In this document: in pieces, positions 8,981 to 17,792 of the stretch | How positions within the stretch are numbered: position 1 is the first letter of the stretch | How the letters are laid out: each line of letters starts with the position of its first letter | Origin: UBA2705 sp963977125 | GTDB taxonomy: Bacteria > Pseudomonadota > Alphaproteobacteria > Micavibrionales > Micavibrionaceae | Direction: 5' to 3' | Length of the DNA: 64,000 bases | Assembly (NCBI GenBank): GCA_963977125.1 | Contig: CAXBNJ010000002.1 | Location: forward strand, 372,001 to 436,000 | The notes under the pieces: generated by a model | Told to the model about the DNA's origin: nothing | The model's input: only the letters and a program-made list of their open reading frames with translations | Databases searched by the model: none | Translations under genes and position numbers: made by a program

Positions 8981-11017
8981 ATGACTCACAATCCACTGCT
9001 CACCCCTTCTAAGCTCCCCAATCAAGCCCCGAATTTCCCTGCCATTAAAGAAGAGCATTTCTTACCGGCTGTTAAAAAGGCTTTAGCAGAAGCGCGCGCC
9101 AATATTGATGCGGTTAAAAACAATGCAGAGCCAGCGAGTTTTGAAAACACACTTATCGCCATGGAAGTATCAAGCGAAAGCCTCGATATAGTTACCTCGA
9201 TTTTCTACAATCAACTCTACGCGAATGGCACTGACGGCTTGCAAGAACTCGCCATGGAAATCGGCCCTTTATGCGCTGAGCTGTCATCTGACGTAGCTAT
9301 GGATCCAGATTTATTCAAACGCGTTAAAGCCGTTCATGATGTGAAGTCAGAATTAAACCTTACGCCAGAACAAGATATGTTGCTGACCAATGGTTATAAA
9401 GGCTTTGTACGCGGCGGCGCTTTGCTTGACAATGCCGGTAAAGAAAAACTGCGCGACATTAACGAGAAAATGTCGAAGCTTGGCCCTGAATTTAATAATA
9501 ACGTCAGTAAATCATCTGAAGCCTTTGAAATGGTTTTGGATAATGAGGCTGATCTTGCTGGCCTGCCACAAAGCGCCATTGACGGCGCAGCCCATGCTGC
9601 CGCCGAGAAAGGCTATACCGGCAAATGGTTATTCACTCTTGATTACCCAAGCTTCGCCCCAATGGTCACTTATGCCGATAAACGTGAATTACGTGAGAAG
9701 ATTTGGAAAGCGTTTTCAGGGCGCGGTTGGGAAGGCGAATATAGCAATGCTGATTTACTCAAACAAATTGTTACCTTACGTGACGAGCGCGCAAAACTTC
9801 TTGGTTATAAGAACCACGCCGATTACGTGCTTGAACGTCGCATGGCTAAATCGCCAGAGACGGTGATGGAATTCCTGCATAAACTGCAAGATAGCTACCA
9901 ACCAGCTGCTAAAAAAGAGCTTGAAGAATTAAAGGCCTACGCAAAAACACAAGGCCAAGATGATATTAAGCCATGGGACGCGTCTTATTATACCGAGAAA
10001 TTAAAGCAAGAGCGCTTCTCATTCTCAGGGGAAGACTTACGCCCCTATTTCCAAATGAATAAAGTTTTGGATGGCGCTTTCACTCATTTCAGCAAGCTCT
10101 TTGGCTTAAGCTTTAAGAAAAATGATAAATATGCACCGTGGCACGAAGATGTCGTCACTTATGACGTTTTCGACAGCAAAGATGACAGCTTCATTGGCAC
10201 ATTATATGGGGACTTCTTCCCGCGCGTTGGTAAAAAACCAGGTGCATGGAAAACAAGTTACCGTGACCAAGGCCTATTCCAAGGTGAAACACATCGTCCT
10301 GTTATTGCGATTGTTTGTAACTTCACCAAGCCAACAGCTGACAAACCAAGTTTACTGACCCATGATGAGGTCTCTACGCTGTTCCACGAGCTTGGCCATG
10401 CCGTTCATGCTCTATTGGCTGATTGTGAGTATAGATCGCTCTCAGGCACAAATGTGCTATGGGATTTTGTTGAGCTACCCTCACAGTTACAAGAAAACTG
10501 GACCTATGAGAAAGAAACTCTCGATTTATTCGCCGAGCATTACGAAACTGGCGAAAAAATCCCTGCTGAGCTGGTGAGCAAACTCGTCGAAGCCAAGAAC
10601 TTTATGATTGGCATGATGGGCCTGCGTCAAGTTAGTTTGGGTCTAATCGATATGGCATGGCATAATGGCATACCTGAAAATCTTGATGACATTATTGCCG
10701 TTGAAGATGAAGCGATAAAAGATTGTCGCCTCTTTGATCGCTTTGGTGGTCCTTCATCGGCTTCATTTAGCCATATTTTTGCCGGTGGTTACTCTGCTGG
10801 TTATTATAGTTATAAATGGGCTGAAGTTCTGGATGCTGATGCTTTTGAGTATTTCAAAGAAGCAGGCCTTTACAATCAAGACGTCGCGCATAAATACCGC
10901 ATTGAAGTTTTATCTAAAGGCGGCAGCGAAGATCCTGACTTATTGTACCGTCGCTTTAGAGGACGCGATGCTGACCCAGATGCATTATTACGCCGCGAGA
11001 AGCTTAAAGCCGCATAA
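8981..11017 (+). CDS. dcp: Peptidyl-dipeptidase Dcp / oligopeptidase A, M3 family
   Basis: A 678-residue cytosolic zinc metallopeptidase of the M3 (thimet) family that trims dipeptides or degrades short peptides. The zinc motif HELGH lies at residues 469-473, within LFHELGHAVHALL, and the third ligand Glu is in the WDFVELPSQ segment about 25 residues later. The conserved C-terminal motif FSHIFAGGYSAGYYSYKWAEV that lines the substrate channel is complete. The N-terminal 190 residues match the helical lid of Dcp/OpdA. Length (about 680) is normal for both Dcp and OpdA; Dcp is more likely by the wording of the C-terminal motifs, but the split is not certain. Single gene; a perfect hairpin lies 50 nt after the stop. 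Confidence 0.88.
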   Translation: MTHNPLLTPSKLPNQAPNFPAIKEEHFLPAVKKALAEARANIDAVKNNAEPASFENTLIAMEVSSESLDIVTSIFYNQLYANGTDGLQELAMEIGPLCAELSSDVAMDPDLFKRVKAVHDVKSELNLTPEQDMLLTNGYKGFVRGGALLDNAGKEKLRDINEKMSKLGPEFNNNVSKSSEAFEMVLDNEADLAGLPQSAIDGAAHAAAEKGYTGKWLFTLDYPSFAPMVTYADKRELREKIWKAFSGRGWEGEYSNADLLKQIVTLRDERAKLLGYKNHADYVLERRMAKSPETVMEFLHKLQDSYQPAAKKELEELKAYAKTQGQDDIKPWDASYYTEKLKQERFSFSGEDLRPYFQMNKVLDGAFTHFSKLFGLSFKKNDKYAPWHEDVVTYDVFDSKDDSFIGTLYGDFFPRVGKKPGAWKTSYRDQGLFQGETHRPVIAIVCNFTKPTADKPSLLTHDEVSTLFHELGHAVHALLADCEYRSLSGTNVLWDFVELPSQLQENWTYEKETLDLFAEHYETGEKIPAELVSKLVEAKNFMIGMMGLRQVSLGLIDMAWHNGIPENLDDIIAVEDEAIKDCRLFDRFGGPSSASFSHIFAGGYSAGYYSYKWAEVLDADAFEYFKEAGLYNQDVAHKYRIEVLSKGGSEDPDLLYRRFRGRDADPDALLRREKLKAA

Positions 11018-11063
11018 GCGCCCATACGCGCATATACACAACGCATTAAATATACAGAAAATT

Positions 11064-11087
11064 GGCCGCTGGATTACTCCAGCGGCC
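11064..11087 (+). terminator. Strong hairpin after dcp (possible terminator, no U-tract)
   Basis: A perfect 10-bp stem, GGCCGCTGGA with TCCAGCGGCC, and a 4-nt loop, starting 47 nt after the dcp stop. No run of T follows on either strand, so it may be an RNA 3'-end stabiliser rather than an intrinsic terminator. Confidence 0.45.
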
Positions 11088-11292
11088 GAGTTATGTGTGA
11101 GGTATTCTGATATGGAGCCCCTTTGAAATAAAATTTCTCAATCTCAAACAAATGGGACACATATATACAAACAATGGCTAGTTTTACCGCATATATTACC
11201 GTTATGTCAAGTTATATTTGTGAAAAATTAAGTTTTTCTTGCGCAAATGCAAAGTTAACTGAAAATAAGACCGAATTATTTTCATAATTACC

Positions 11293-11321
11293 TTGCATTT
11301 TTCTATTGATAACTGTATAAC
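11293..11321 (+). promoter_or_regulatory. Candidate sigma70 promoter for the XRE/methyltransferase pair
   Basis: TTGCAT at 11293 and TATAAC at 11316 are separated by 17 nt. This would give a 5' UTR of about 140 nt before the XRE gene. It is based on consensus match only. Confidence 0.4.
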
Positions 11322-11466
11322 TTCCATCTATAAAGTTACTGAATACAAAAACTTATTAAAAACGTAATCGTAAGCAGATTTAATATTAAGCGGCCAATCA
11401 CTATACAGAGCCCCCTAATCTTGAAATTGAAACGAGGCGTAATAGCCTCACCCAAGGAAGCAAAAT

Positions 11467-12111
11467 ATGTCAATAGTAGCAGCACAAATACGAGGCGCAC
11501 GCGGACTTTTAAACTGGTCACAAGCCGACTTATCAGAGCGCACTGGCATTTCTGCTACATCGATTGGTAGCATAGAAAATGGCTCAACGAGCCCACGCGA
11601 AAGCACTATCGCGAATATCAAATCGACTTTCGAATATGGCGGCATTGAATTTGTAGGCTTAGAAGGCGTCAAAGTGCGCAGTGGCGAAGTGAGAGTGTTT
11701 ACAGGACGCAATGGCCTTATTAGCTTTTACGATACAATATTTGAGACATTACGCGGCAGTGACAATAAAGACATAGTCGTGAGCAATGTGAACGAACGTG
11801 ATTTCGTCCGTTGGCTTGGTGATTATTCAAAAACGCATATTGAACGCATGCAATCAATTAAAGGGCTTAACTTTAAAATTCTCATTCGAGAGAATGATGA
11901 TTATATGCCTGGTGAAAGTTACGCTGAATACCGCATGCTACCAAAAGATTTATTTGCCTCTGTGCCATTTTATGCATTTGGAGAGAAACTCGCCATTATG
12001 CTTTTTGAAAATGAGCCGACAGTTATTGTATTAAACTATCCTGCGATTAATGCAGCTTATCGCGTCCAGTTCCAAGATATGTGGGACCGTGCAGTTAAAG
12101 CCATAGTATAA
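11467..12111 (+). CDS. XRE-family regulator with a C-terminal effector-like domain
   Basis: A 214-residue protein. Residues 3-60 form an XRE/lambda-repressor-type HTH: IRGARGLLNWSQADLSERTG, then the recognition helix SATSIGSIENGSTSP. Residues 60-75 form a linker (GIEFVGLEGV) seen in many small alphaproteobacterial XRE regulators. Residues 80-214 form an alpha/beta domain that looks like the phospholipase D-like sensor domain of TrmB-type regulators, especially YRMLPKDLFASVPFYAFGEK and the final F..MWDRA. This second assignment is by resemblance and uncertain. AAGGAAG gives a clear ribosome-binding site. The downstream methyltransferase-like gene starts 11 nt after the stop, so the two form an operon and may be functionally linked. 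Confidence 0.72.
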   Translation: MSIVAAQIRGARGLLNWSQADLSERTGISATSIGSIENGSTSPRESTIANIKSTFEYGGIEFVGLEGVKVRSGEVRVFTGRNGLISFYDTIFETLRGSDNKDIVVSNVNERDFVRWLGDYSKTHIERMQSIKGLNFKILIRENDDYMPGESYAEYRMLPKDLFASVPFYAFGEKLAIMLFENEPTVIVLNYPAINAAYRVQFQDMWDRAVKAIV

Positions 12112-12122
12112 AGGTGTGTGTA

Positions 12123-13235
12123 GTGAATAAAAAAGTAAAAAATAAACAACTCGAAGGCATTGCAGAAGCAACGCTTGGACTGCTATTTGGTCAAGATAGA
12201 GCCAATGCGGGTAAATACGCATATTTAAATGGCGGCGGCGTTAAATTTGATGCGTTTATACGTAACAATGAGAACTATCTTACTTTCTGGAAAGAAAGCG
12301 AGATCCTTCAAGAGCAAGGCTCTAATATCGCACAAGAAGTTAACGATGCTGAGCATGTTATTATTGTCGGTCAAGGTTCCGCTTTTTCTGATAAAGAGTG
12401 GCATGTCGTAAAGCAATTAGAGAATATTAAAAAAATTACATTTATTGATCTTGCTGAGAAATTCAATGCTGCTGCATTAAAAGAAATCAACGCCCATAAG
12501 CCTGAGATGAAAAGCACTAACGTCGAAGCCACGGCGATTACAGGACGCTATCAAGACATTGATAAAAAAACCATAGCCCACTGGAATAAAGACTATGACA
12601 AAACACTTATCATGTGCGTTGGCTCACTGATTACAAATATAGAAAAAATAGCAAAAGATTCATATCCAGAAAATGAAACCCATGAAGAGCTACGTGAAAT
12701 TTTCCGCCTAGTTGGTAATAATGGCTATGCTGTAATTGGCTATAACGCCATTGAAAAACAATCAACACTACAAAGATCATATGCAAATGACTTGCTCGGT
12801 GAGTTTATGATCAACGCTCTTCACTATATGATCATGAATACGCCAGACCTGCGCATTGAAGACATAAACGGTAATCCTCTTGACAAGAATGACCGTGAGA
12901 CGATCAATGATTTGTTCGAATACGTAATGGAAGACGCAAAATTTGATACCAAGACGCGCAATTATGCGCATGAAGTCAAAGCAAAGAAATCATTCAAAGT
13001 CTTTTGCTCCCTTGATGACCCTGATCAAGATCAGAAATGTAAAGATATTGAAGCTGGCGCTGTATTCACGATGATGAACTCTTATCAATCAAGCACATCT
13101 ATCATTAATACGCTCGTCAAGAATATTAGCCACGCTGCAAAAGCCTATGATGTCGGCGAAATTTTAGCGCGCGGCAAAGACAATATTAATATTCATAGCT
13201 TTAAAATTACGCCAAAAGCACAGCAACCATCATAA
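12123..13235 (+). CDS. EgtD-like (histidine N-methyltransferase family) protein
   Basis: A 370-residue protein of uncertain function. Several segments follow the order of the histidine-specific methyltransferase family (EgtD): a glycine-containing first strand and loop (VIIVGQGSAFSDKEW), an acidic residue at the end of the second strand (TFIDLAEKFN), a segment LIMCVGSLITNIEK in place of the usual GSTIGNF, then NAIEKQSTLQRSYANDLLGEFMIN like the family's AYND..GVTA.FN. A C-terminal part contains MMNSYQSS. SAM-dependent methylation is therefore plausible, but key residues are divergent, so substrate and activity are open. GTG 12123 is chosen because AAAGG at 12110-12114 is 8 nt away; an in-frame GTG at 12114 would overlap that site. 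It is the partner of the XRE gene, and a strong terminator follows. Confidence 0.5.
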   Translation: MNKKVKNKQLEGIAEATLGLLFGQDRANAGKYAYLNGGGVKFDAFIRNNENYLTFWKESEILQEQGSNIAQEVNDAEHVIIVGQGSAFSDKEWHVVKQLENIKKITFIDLAEKFNAAALKEINAHKPEMKSTNVEATAITGRYQDIDKKTIAHWNKDYDKTLIMCVGSLITNIEKIAKDSYPENETHEELREIFRLVGNNGYAVIGYNAIEKQSTLQRSYANDLLGEFMINALHYMIMNTPDLRIEDINGNPLDKNDRETINDLFEYVMEDAKFDTKTRNYAHEVKAKKSFKVFCSLDDPDQDQKCKDIEAGAVFTMMNSYQSSTSIINTLVKNISHAAKAYDVGEILARGKDNINIHSFKITPKAQQPS

Positions 13236-13236
13236 T

Positions 13237-13264
13237 AAAAAGCGGCCGATATAGGCCGCTTTTT
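13237..13264. terminator. Bidirectional rho-independent terminator
   Basis: A perfect 11-bp stem AAAAAGCGGCC/GGCCGCTTTTT with a 6-nt loop lies between the convergent methyltransferase-like gene and the MipA/OmpV gene. The A/T arms give a U-tract in both directions. Confidence 0.88.
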
Positions 13265-13293
13265 AATCTCTATACTTATATTTATTATTCACC

Positions 13294-14082
13294 CTAGAAC
13301 TTATAACCATATGAGACTAAAGCGCTATATTCGTGGCTTTCTCCAGCGAGCGGACTATCGGACACGCCACTTGGTAAGCTCATATAGCTTGTATCTAGGC
13401 GAAAATAATGATGATCTTCTAGTAAATAATCGACGCCGCCAATGACCCCAACTCGTACAAACCCAGCTTCCCCTTCATATAGCGGGCGATCTGCCGTAAC
13501 AAAGCGGTCCGTGACACCGGCATAACTCTCATTATAAGCATCATCACCATATACGGCCTTAACACCGACATAGCCGTTCATAGGATGCGTCACTGAATGC
13601 AGCGCATATTTGGCTGATAAAGTGTTCAGAACGCCATCGTTATTATTATCAAGCCCAGCGGCATATTCAGCCATAAGCGTTAGCTCTCCGAGCTTCAAGC
13701 CGCCATAAAAGCCACCCGTCACCGTACTGTCAACATCAGGCATGCCTGTAAGTATCCGGGCATCTTCGCTATCGCGGCCACGGCGCCAATCCAACTTAAC
13801 ACCCCAAATGAAATGATCACCTGCAAACTCATAGCCTGCCCCTTTATAACTATTTATAAAGATATGATTGTTTTTGTGAAATTCGTAATCAATAACCACA
13901 GCAGGTATAGCAATAAAATCTTGGTCTTTAGCGCCAGAATATTGCGGGACACTGGCTACGCTTAAGCCGATCATCACATCCCATTTTTCATCAGTCTGTG
14001 TGAAATCGTCACCTGCATACGCTGCAGGCGAAACCAATAATGCCCCACAAAGTAGCAGGGTGCTTAATAGTTTAGATTTCAT
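13294..14082 (-). CDS. MipA/OmpV family outer membrane protein
   Basis: A 262-residue outer membrane beta-barrel protein. A signal peptide covers about residues 1-23 (MKSKLLSTLLLCGALLVSPA), followed by alternating amphipathic strands. The C-terminus ends in an aromatic residue (SYGYKF), the usual BAM recognition signal. The opening part, KWDVMIGLSVASVPQYSGAKDQDF with a following IPAVVIDY, is characteristic of MipA/OmpV, a family of scaffold or porin-like proteins. I chose ATG 14082, with GGAG at 10 nt, over an upstream in-frame start that would place 16 charged residues before the signal peptide. Single gene. The function in this organism is not evident from context. Confidence 0.8.
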   Translation of the reverse strand: MKSKLLSTLLLCGALLVSPAAYAGDDFTQTDEKWDVMIGLSVASVPQYSGAKDQDFIAIPAVVIDYEFHKNNHIFINSYKGAGYEFAGDHFIWGVKLDWRRGRDSEDARILTGMPDVDSTVTGGFYGGLKLGELTLMAEYAAGLDNNNDGVLNTLSAKYALHSVTHPMNGYVGVKAVYGDDAYNESYAGVTDRFVTADRPLYEGEAGFVRVGVIGGVDYLLEDHHYFRLDTSYMSLPSGVSDSPLAGESHEYSALVSYGYKF

Positions 14083-14187
14083 TATAATTCTCCGTATCTG
14101 GATGCCTTCAGGATGATCCGCATATTGCATGCGTTCAGCCTATAAGAATAAACGAATTATAACGATTTGAAAAGTGCAAAGCCCCGC

Positions 14188-15003
14188 TTAAATTTTATCG
14201 AGCAGTTCTTCTGACAAAATATAAGCTTGTTGAAGGTGATCCAGTTGCTTGCGCAAAGTAACGCCGCAAGGCGCAGTCTCGGCCTGCCTATACTCACAGT
14301 CACATAGATATTCTAATTTAGCGGCTAAATGAGCCACGCGCAGCAAGCCTATTTGGTGGCTCGTCGATTTAATTGTATGCATGGCCATATGTATTTTTTT
14401 CAAATCGCCTGTTTCCGCGCCTTCATAAGCCGCACCGACATAATTTTGAATATCGGTTTTGAAGTGGCCGACCATTTGCTCATATTTATCTTTTAATAGG
14501 CCTTTTAAGGATAAAGCCATATCGCCATCAAAAAGAACACAATCCTCGCTCAAGCCATCATGCCCCTTAAATGGCGCGTGTTGTATATCTGGCTCCATGT
14601 CTTTACGCGCCCGACATATCCCACCCCATACATCAACAACCTCAGACAGAGCTTCCGTGGTCAGCGGCTTTTGCACGAAGTCATCCATTCCAACTGTTAT
14701 AGCCTTAATGCGCGCTTCGCTAGATATCTGCGCTGTAAGCGCGATTATTACAGTCGGTTTTTGCTGATTTTCATTCTCGTATTCGCGCAATATACTCGTC
14801 GCTTCATAGCCGCTCATTTCAGGCATAAGACAATCCATAAAGATAATGTCGAAATGCTGCTTTTTGCAAAGCTCAATAGCCTCAGCGCCGCTCGATACAG
14901 CCGTGGATTTCAGATTAAGATGGTCGAGCATCGCGCTATAAAATACACAATTAAGCTCAACATCATCAACTATAAGGAAATTTAAAGAATTATTTAAACT
15001 CAT
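14188..15003 (-). CDS. Response regulator receiver - HPt two-domain protein
   Basis: A 271-residue signalling protein without a kinase or DNA-binding domain. The receiver domain (about 6-125) has the acidic pair in IVDDVE, the phospho-acceptor Asp57 in IIFMDCLMPEMSG, the Thr in ALTAQ and the Lys in VQKP. An HPt domain covers about 170-265 with the phospho-histidine H209 in AMHTIKSTSHQIG. Such a receiver-HPt protein relays phosphate from a hybrid histidine kinase to another regulator; no kinase is encoded nearby. The receiver resembles the C-terminal half of hybrid kinases, so it may be a detached phosphorelay module. An upstream leader of about 390 nt separates it from the TetR gene. Confidence 0.82.
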   Translation of the reverse strand: MSLNNSLNFLIVDDVELNCVFYSAMLDHLNLKSTAVSSGAEAIELCKKQHFDIIFMDCLMPEMSGYEATSILREYENENQQKPTVIIALTAQISSEARIKAITVGMDDFVQKPLTTEALSEVVDVWGGICRARKDMEPDIQHAPFKGHDGLSEDCVLFDGDMALSLKGLLKDKYEQMVGHFKTDIQNYVGAAYEGAETGDLKKIHMAMHTIKSTSHQIGLLRVAHLAAKLEYLCDCEYRQAETAPCGVTLRKQLDHLQQAYILSEELLDKI

Positions 15004-15394
15004 TTTCGACCAACTATACCTTTTCTATAATGCGCAATTAAGCATCAGCAAACAGCTAATTTAGGCTTTGCTAATACTAAAAAACGCAAGAATCCACAAC
15101 CCATTAAAAAAAAGCTTAAATTCGGATCCAGAAAAAAACGACTTATCAAGATAGAGAGGATAACAAAGAACTATCTATTGTGGGGAGATAAGGCCGTTTA
15201 TTTTCTGTTCCTATATAAAATATTTAAACTACTAAAACTACTAAAACTACTAAACTCTAATAAGTAATCATAGCATACCGCTCGGTATGGCGCAATAAAA
15301 TATATTCTAATAAATCGGATGAGCTAAATAGCCCATAGCACCCCACGCCTTAAGCGGAGTTTCGTTAACAATACTATGGGGAATTTAAAGATAT
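15004..15394. other. Intergenic region with TetR-type palindrome and short repeats
   Basis: About 390 nt without a gene. It contains three copies of a short ACTACTAAA-like direct repeat around 15227-15255, an operator-like palindrome at 15274-15289, and a long-range stem CCCATAG/CTATGGG (about 15331-15379) just after the 3' end of the TetR gene. No open frame with a ribosome-binding site was seen. Confidence 0.55.
15274..15289. promoter_or_regulatory. TetR-type operator palindrome
   Basis: CATACCG-CT-CGGTATG is a perfect inverted repeat with 7-nt arms. The core ACCGNNCGGT is typical of sites bound by TetR-family repressors. It lies 270 nt upstream of the receiver-HPt gene and 106 nt beyond the 3' end of the adjacent TetR gene. 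That this TetR binds it is inference. Confidence 0.5.
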
Positions 15395-16021
15395 TTAGAC
15401 CACGCGTAAGAAGCGATATATGCCCGCCTCTAGATCAGCCTTCATCATTTGTTCGTCGTTAAAGATGCGTGAATAAGTCAAAACACCATTAACATATTGG
15501 TACACCATACGCGCCAATTGCGGGATATCCGTTGGCTTTTCAATAAAATCGTTGTGAGCAAGATCAGTAATCACGCGTATCCAATACCCCACTTCCCCCT
15601 CGACATAATCTTTGCTAGCCTCGCAAATAAGGTCATCAGTACCTGAGTTGATAGCGCCCGCCGTAAAAAATGGGCAGCCGCTGACGCGCTTATTTTGGGT
15701 CTCTGTATTCTGAAAGCCCTTATAATAAACATAGCTGATCATGTTATTCAGCTTTTTAAGCGGCTCATGCTTATCTGCAAGAAAAGAATTCAACATCAAC
15801 GCTTCATTAGATTTTTTATAGGCCGCTGCCTCAGCATACAAAGCAGCTTTAGATTTAAAATGATGGTAAAAAGCCCCTTTTGTGACGCCAGCTTTTCTGC
15901 AAATCTCATTAACGCCAACATCGGTATAACTGCTCAAACGAACCAAATCTATCGCGGTTTCAATCAATTTTATCTTTGAGTTGATCTTCGTGTTTGTTTT
16001 TAAATTTGCTTGAGCAGGCAT
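15395..16021 (-). CDS. TetR/AcrR family transcriptional regulator
   Basis: A 208-residue repressor. The N-terminal HTH (about 17-65) is well conserved: LIETAIDLVRLSSYTDVGVNEIC, then the recognition-helix motif AGVTKGAFYHHFKSKAALY. The ligand-binding helical domain (about 70-208) includes SGCPFFTAGA, a pattern seen in regulators with a Gly-Cys-pro/phe turn at the start of helix 6. It starts 9 nt after the stop of the EF-hand gene, so the two are co-transcribed. A perfect TetR-like palindrome lies downstream at 15274-15289. The effector is unknown. The N-terminal 15 residues (MPAQANLKTNTKINSK) form a basic tail before the HTH. Confidence 0.85.
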   Translation of the reverse strand: MPAQANLKTNTKINSKIKLIETAIDLVRLSSYTDVGVNEICRKAGVTKGAFYHHFKSKAALYAEAAAYKKSNEALMLNSFLADKHEPLKKLNNMISYVYYKGFQNTETQNKRVSGCPFFTAGAINSGTDDLICEASKDYVEGEVGYWIRVITDLAHNDFIEKPTDIPQLARMVYQYVNGVLTYSRIFNDEQMMKADLEAGIYRFLRVV

Positions 16022-16030
16022 ATTTTTATC

Positions 16031-16630
16031 CTATTTATACTCGGGCACTTTTAATCGAGACGAGCCACCACCAGATACAGGCGAAAGTTTATCATCAATA
16101 GTGCGGAATTCTATAAATTCGACATCATCATCGCCATTGCTATCCATAACTTTGTAATAGTGGCGCATACACTTGTAATACTCAGTCCAACTAATCATAT
16201 CATTTTCATTGGCGTCGCACTCTTCCATTCGTATACGTAAGCGTCTAGCACGGCGCTCATTACCACCATCAAAGATCAAGGCAAGCTCTGTTGAGAACGC
16301 AGAGAGCAATTTATCTAATTCCTGCTCGTCCCATTCAGCGTCTCTATTCGCATCAAAAGCTTTGAAACGCGCCAATAAGAATGACACAATTTCATCATCG
16401 CTCAGCAGCCAATCAGCATTTTGATCAATCAGCTTGAAAAATGGCAGGCGATGCTCATATAGGTTAACTAATTTTAGAGGGGTATTTTCTTTTTCCCAGA
16501 AAGGGATATCTTCTTCGGCCACGGGAATATCTGACTGCGGCGTTTCTATAAGCGCGCTATATGAAGCGCTACCATAAAACAGCATAAACAAGCATGTCGC
16601 TATTATTGCAAAGGCTGAAGCTGGGCGCAT
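16031..16630 (-). CDS. Exported EF-hand protein with four calcium-loop-like motifs
   Basis: A 199-residue protein. The signal peptide is about residues 1-26 (MRPASAFAIIATCLFMLF then YGSASYSA). Four EF-hand-like loops follow: DQNADWLLSDDE, DANRDAEWDEQE, DANENDMISWTE and DSNGDDDVEFIE. All retain Asp at position 1 and an acidic residue at position 12, but the usual Gly at position 6 is replaced in most of them (Trp, Ala, Met or Asp), so affinity may be low or selective. I chose ATG 16630 (AAGGTGA at 8 nt) since an upstream in-frame start would bury the signal peptide. The TetR gene begins 9 nt after the stop, which suggests that a regulator controls this calcium-binding protein's operon. Confidence 0.72.
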   Translation of the reverse strand: MRPASAFAIIATCLFMLFYGSASYSALIETPQSDIPVAEEDIPFWEKENTPLKLVNLYEHRLPFFKLIDQNADWLLSDDEIVSFLLARFKAFDANRDAEWDEQELDKLLSAFSTELALIFDGGNERRARRLRIRMEECDANENDMISWTEYYKCMRHYYKVMDSNGDDDVEFIEFRTIDDKLSPVSGGGSSRLKVPEYK

Positions 16631-16787
16631 TGGTATAATCACCTTAATAAGTTCTATCCTATAAATATAGTAACATACCAACTGTTCTTGTTCCAGTATT
16701 ACTCTATCTATAAGTATAAAAAACACCTAAAGATGTAAAGTAATGAGCCGCGTACCACTAAAAACACGCATTCTTAATTGAGCGAAC

Positions 16788-17780
16788 TTATTGAGCGAAG
16801 CCCAGCATATGCAATAACTCAGCCTTATAAGACGCAATAAGCGCTTCATCTAAGGTAAATTGACGAACGTAGCGCGCTTCTTTCCTGACTTCGCCACTTA
16901 TACGATCAATTTGCCCAAAACACTCTACGTCTTCATCGAGGTTTATCGTCACTTCAACCTCCTGAAACTGTTCAATAGCGCTTAATGCAACCATAACCAT
17001 GGGGTCATGAAAACGAAAAACAGGCTCAGGTGAAAACAAGTGACAATGCGCCGACATAATGCGTTTGGCTTGTACAGCTATATCTGTTTGCGCTTTTAAC
17101 CCGTCAATTTCTTCCACGGTCATATAAATTGGATATGTAGCGTTCATCGGCACAAAACAAAACTCGATATTTGAGCGCAATATAATATCTACCGCATAGG
17201 GGTCTGCGCCAATATTAAAATCTGCCCAAGGCATATCATGCCACAACCCATCAAATTTGCCGCCCATCATAACTACACGCTCAATATAGGTGGGTAGGTC
17301 ATCACCAAGCGCCCGACAGAGTAATGCAAAGTTAGTCGCCGGCCCAATAATCACATAAGTGAGCTTGCGCCCCTGCTTCGCATATTCGGCTTTTATCAGT
17401 GTAGATATGGCCTGAATACGATCAGCAAGCGCTTCGTGATAAATCAAAGATTCTGGGTTATCTTGCACAGGCAGCTCTATATTGCACAATCCGTTACCTG
17501 AAGCTTTTTGGCGCGGCTCAACAACAGTTGTGAAATAGGGATGATGTTGGATTGGCTTATCGGCTCCTGCAACAATTTTGATAACGGAATCAGGATAATA
17601 AGCCAAAACGTTTTGGCAGTTTTTTATAACATTTTCGAGGGGGGTATTGCCGTAAGAGGCGACGATTCCGCATAGCGGTAGAGATTTAGCCAAAGCATAC
17701 CAAATAGCCAAGGCGTCATCACGCCCCGTATCACAATCCAGTATAAAAGGCGAAGCGGGTATAATAGACGAGACCATCAA
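16788..17780 (-). CDS. Inosine/uridine-preferring nucleoside hydrolase
   Basis: A 330-residue enzyme that hydrolyses the N-glycosidic bond of nucleosides to base and ribose. The calcium-binding signature DCDTGRDDALAI is at residues 14-25 (family form D-T-D-x-G-x-D-D). The other family elements are present: the ADFNIGADPYAVDIIL segment that holds substrate-binding Asn and Asp, and FHDPMVMVAL with the His-Asp-Pro that orients the leaving base. Length is normal. It follows the unknown 17793-18923 gene by 12 nt, so they form an operon. This pairing suggests nucleoside or NAD-derived salvage, but the second protein's function is unclear. Confidence 0.87.
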   Translation of the reverse strand: MMVSSIIPASPFILDCDTGRDDALAIWYALAKSLPLCGIVASYGNTPLENVIKNCQNVLAYYPDSVIKIVAGADKPIQHHPYFTTVVEPRQKASGNGLCNIELPVQDNPESLIYHEALADRIQAISTLIKAEYAKQGRKLTYVIIGPATNFALLCRALGDDLPTYIERVVMMGGKFDGLWHDMPWADFNIGADPYAVDIILRSNIEFCFVPMNATYPIYMTVEEIDGLKAQTDIAVQAKRIMSAHCHLFSPEPVFRFHDPMVMVALSAIEQFQEVEVTINLDEDVECFGQIDRISGEVRKEARYVRQFTLDEALIASYKAELLHMLGFAQ

Positions 17781-17792
17781 TAATCCTGAGTT

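Larger units (their letters stand above)
11018..11466. other. Intergenic region between dcp and the XRE gene
   Basis: About 450 nt without a gene. It holds a 10-bp perfect hairpin at 11064-11087, a candidate sigma70 promoter at 11293-11321, and a small hairpin GAGGC/GCCTC at 11434-11449, directly upstream of the AAGGAAG ribosome-binding site of the XRE gene. The rest is AT-rich, with no open frame I can support. Confidence 0.6.

Noticed and set aside
9390..9866. Long shadow frames inside dcp, dnaN, der and fabF
   Set aside because: They overlap genes with complete family motifs and have no motif or ribosome-binding site.
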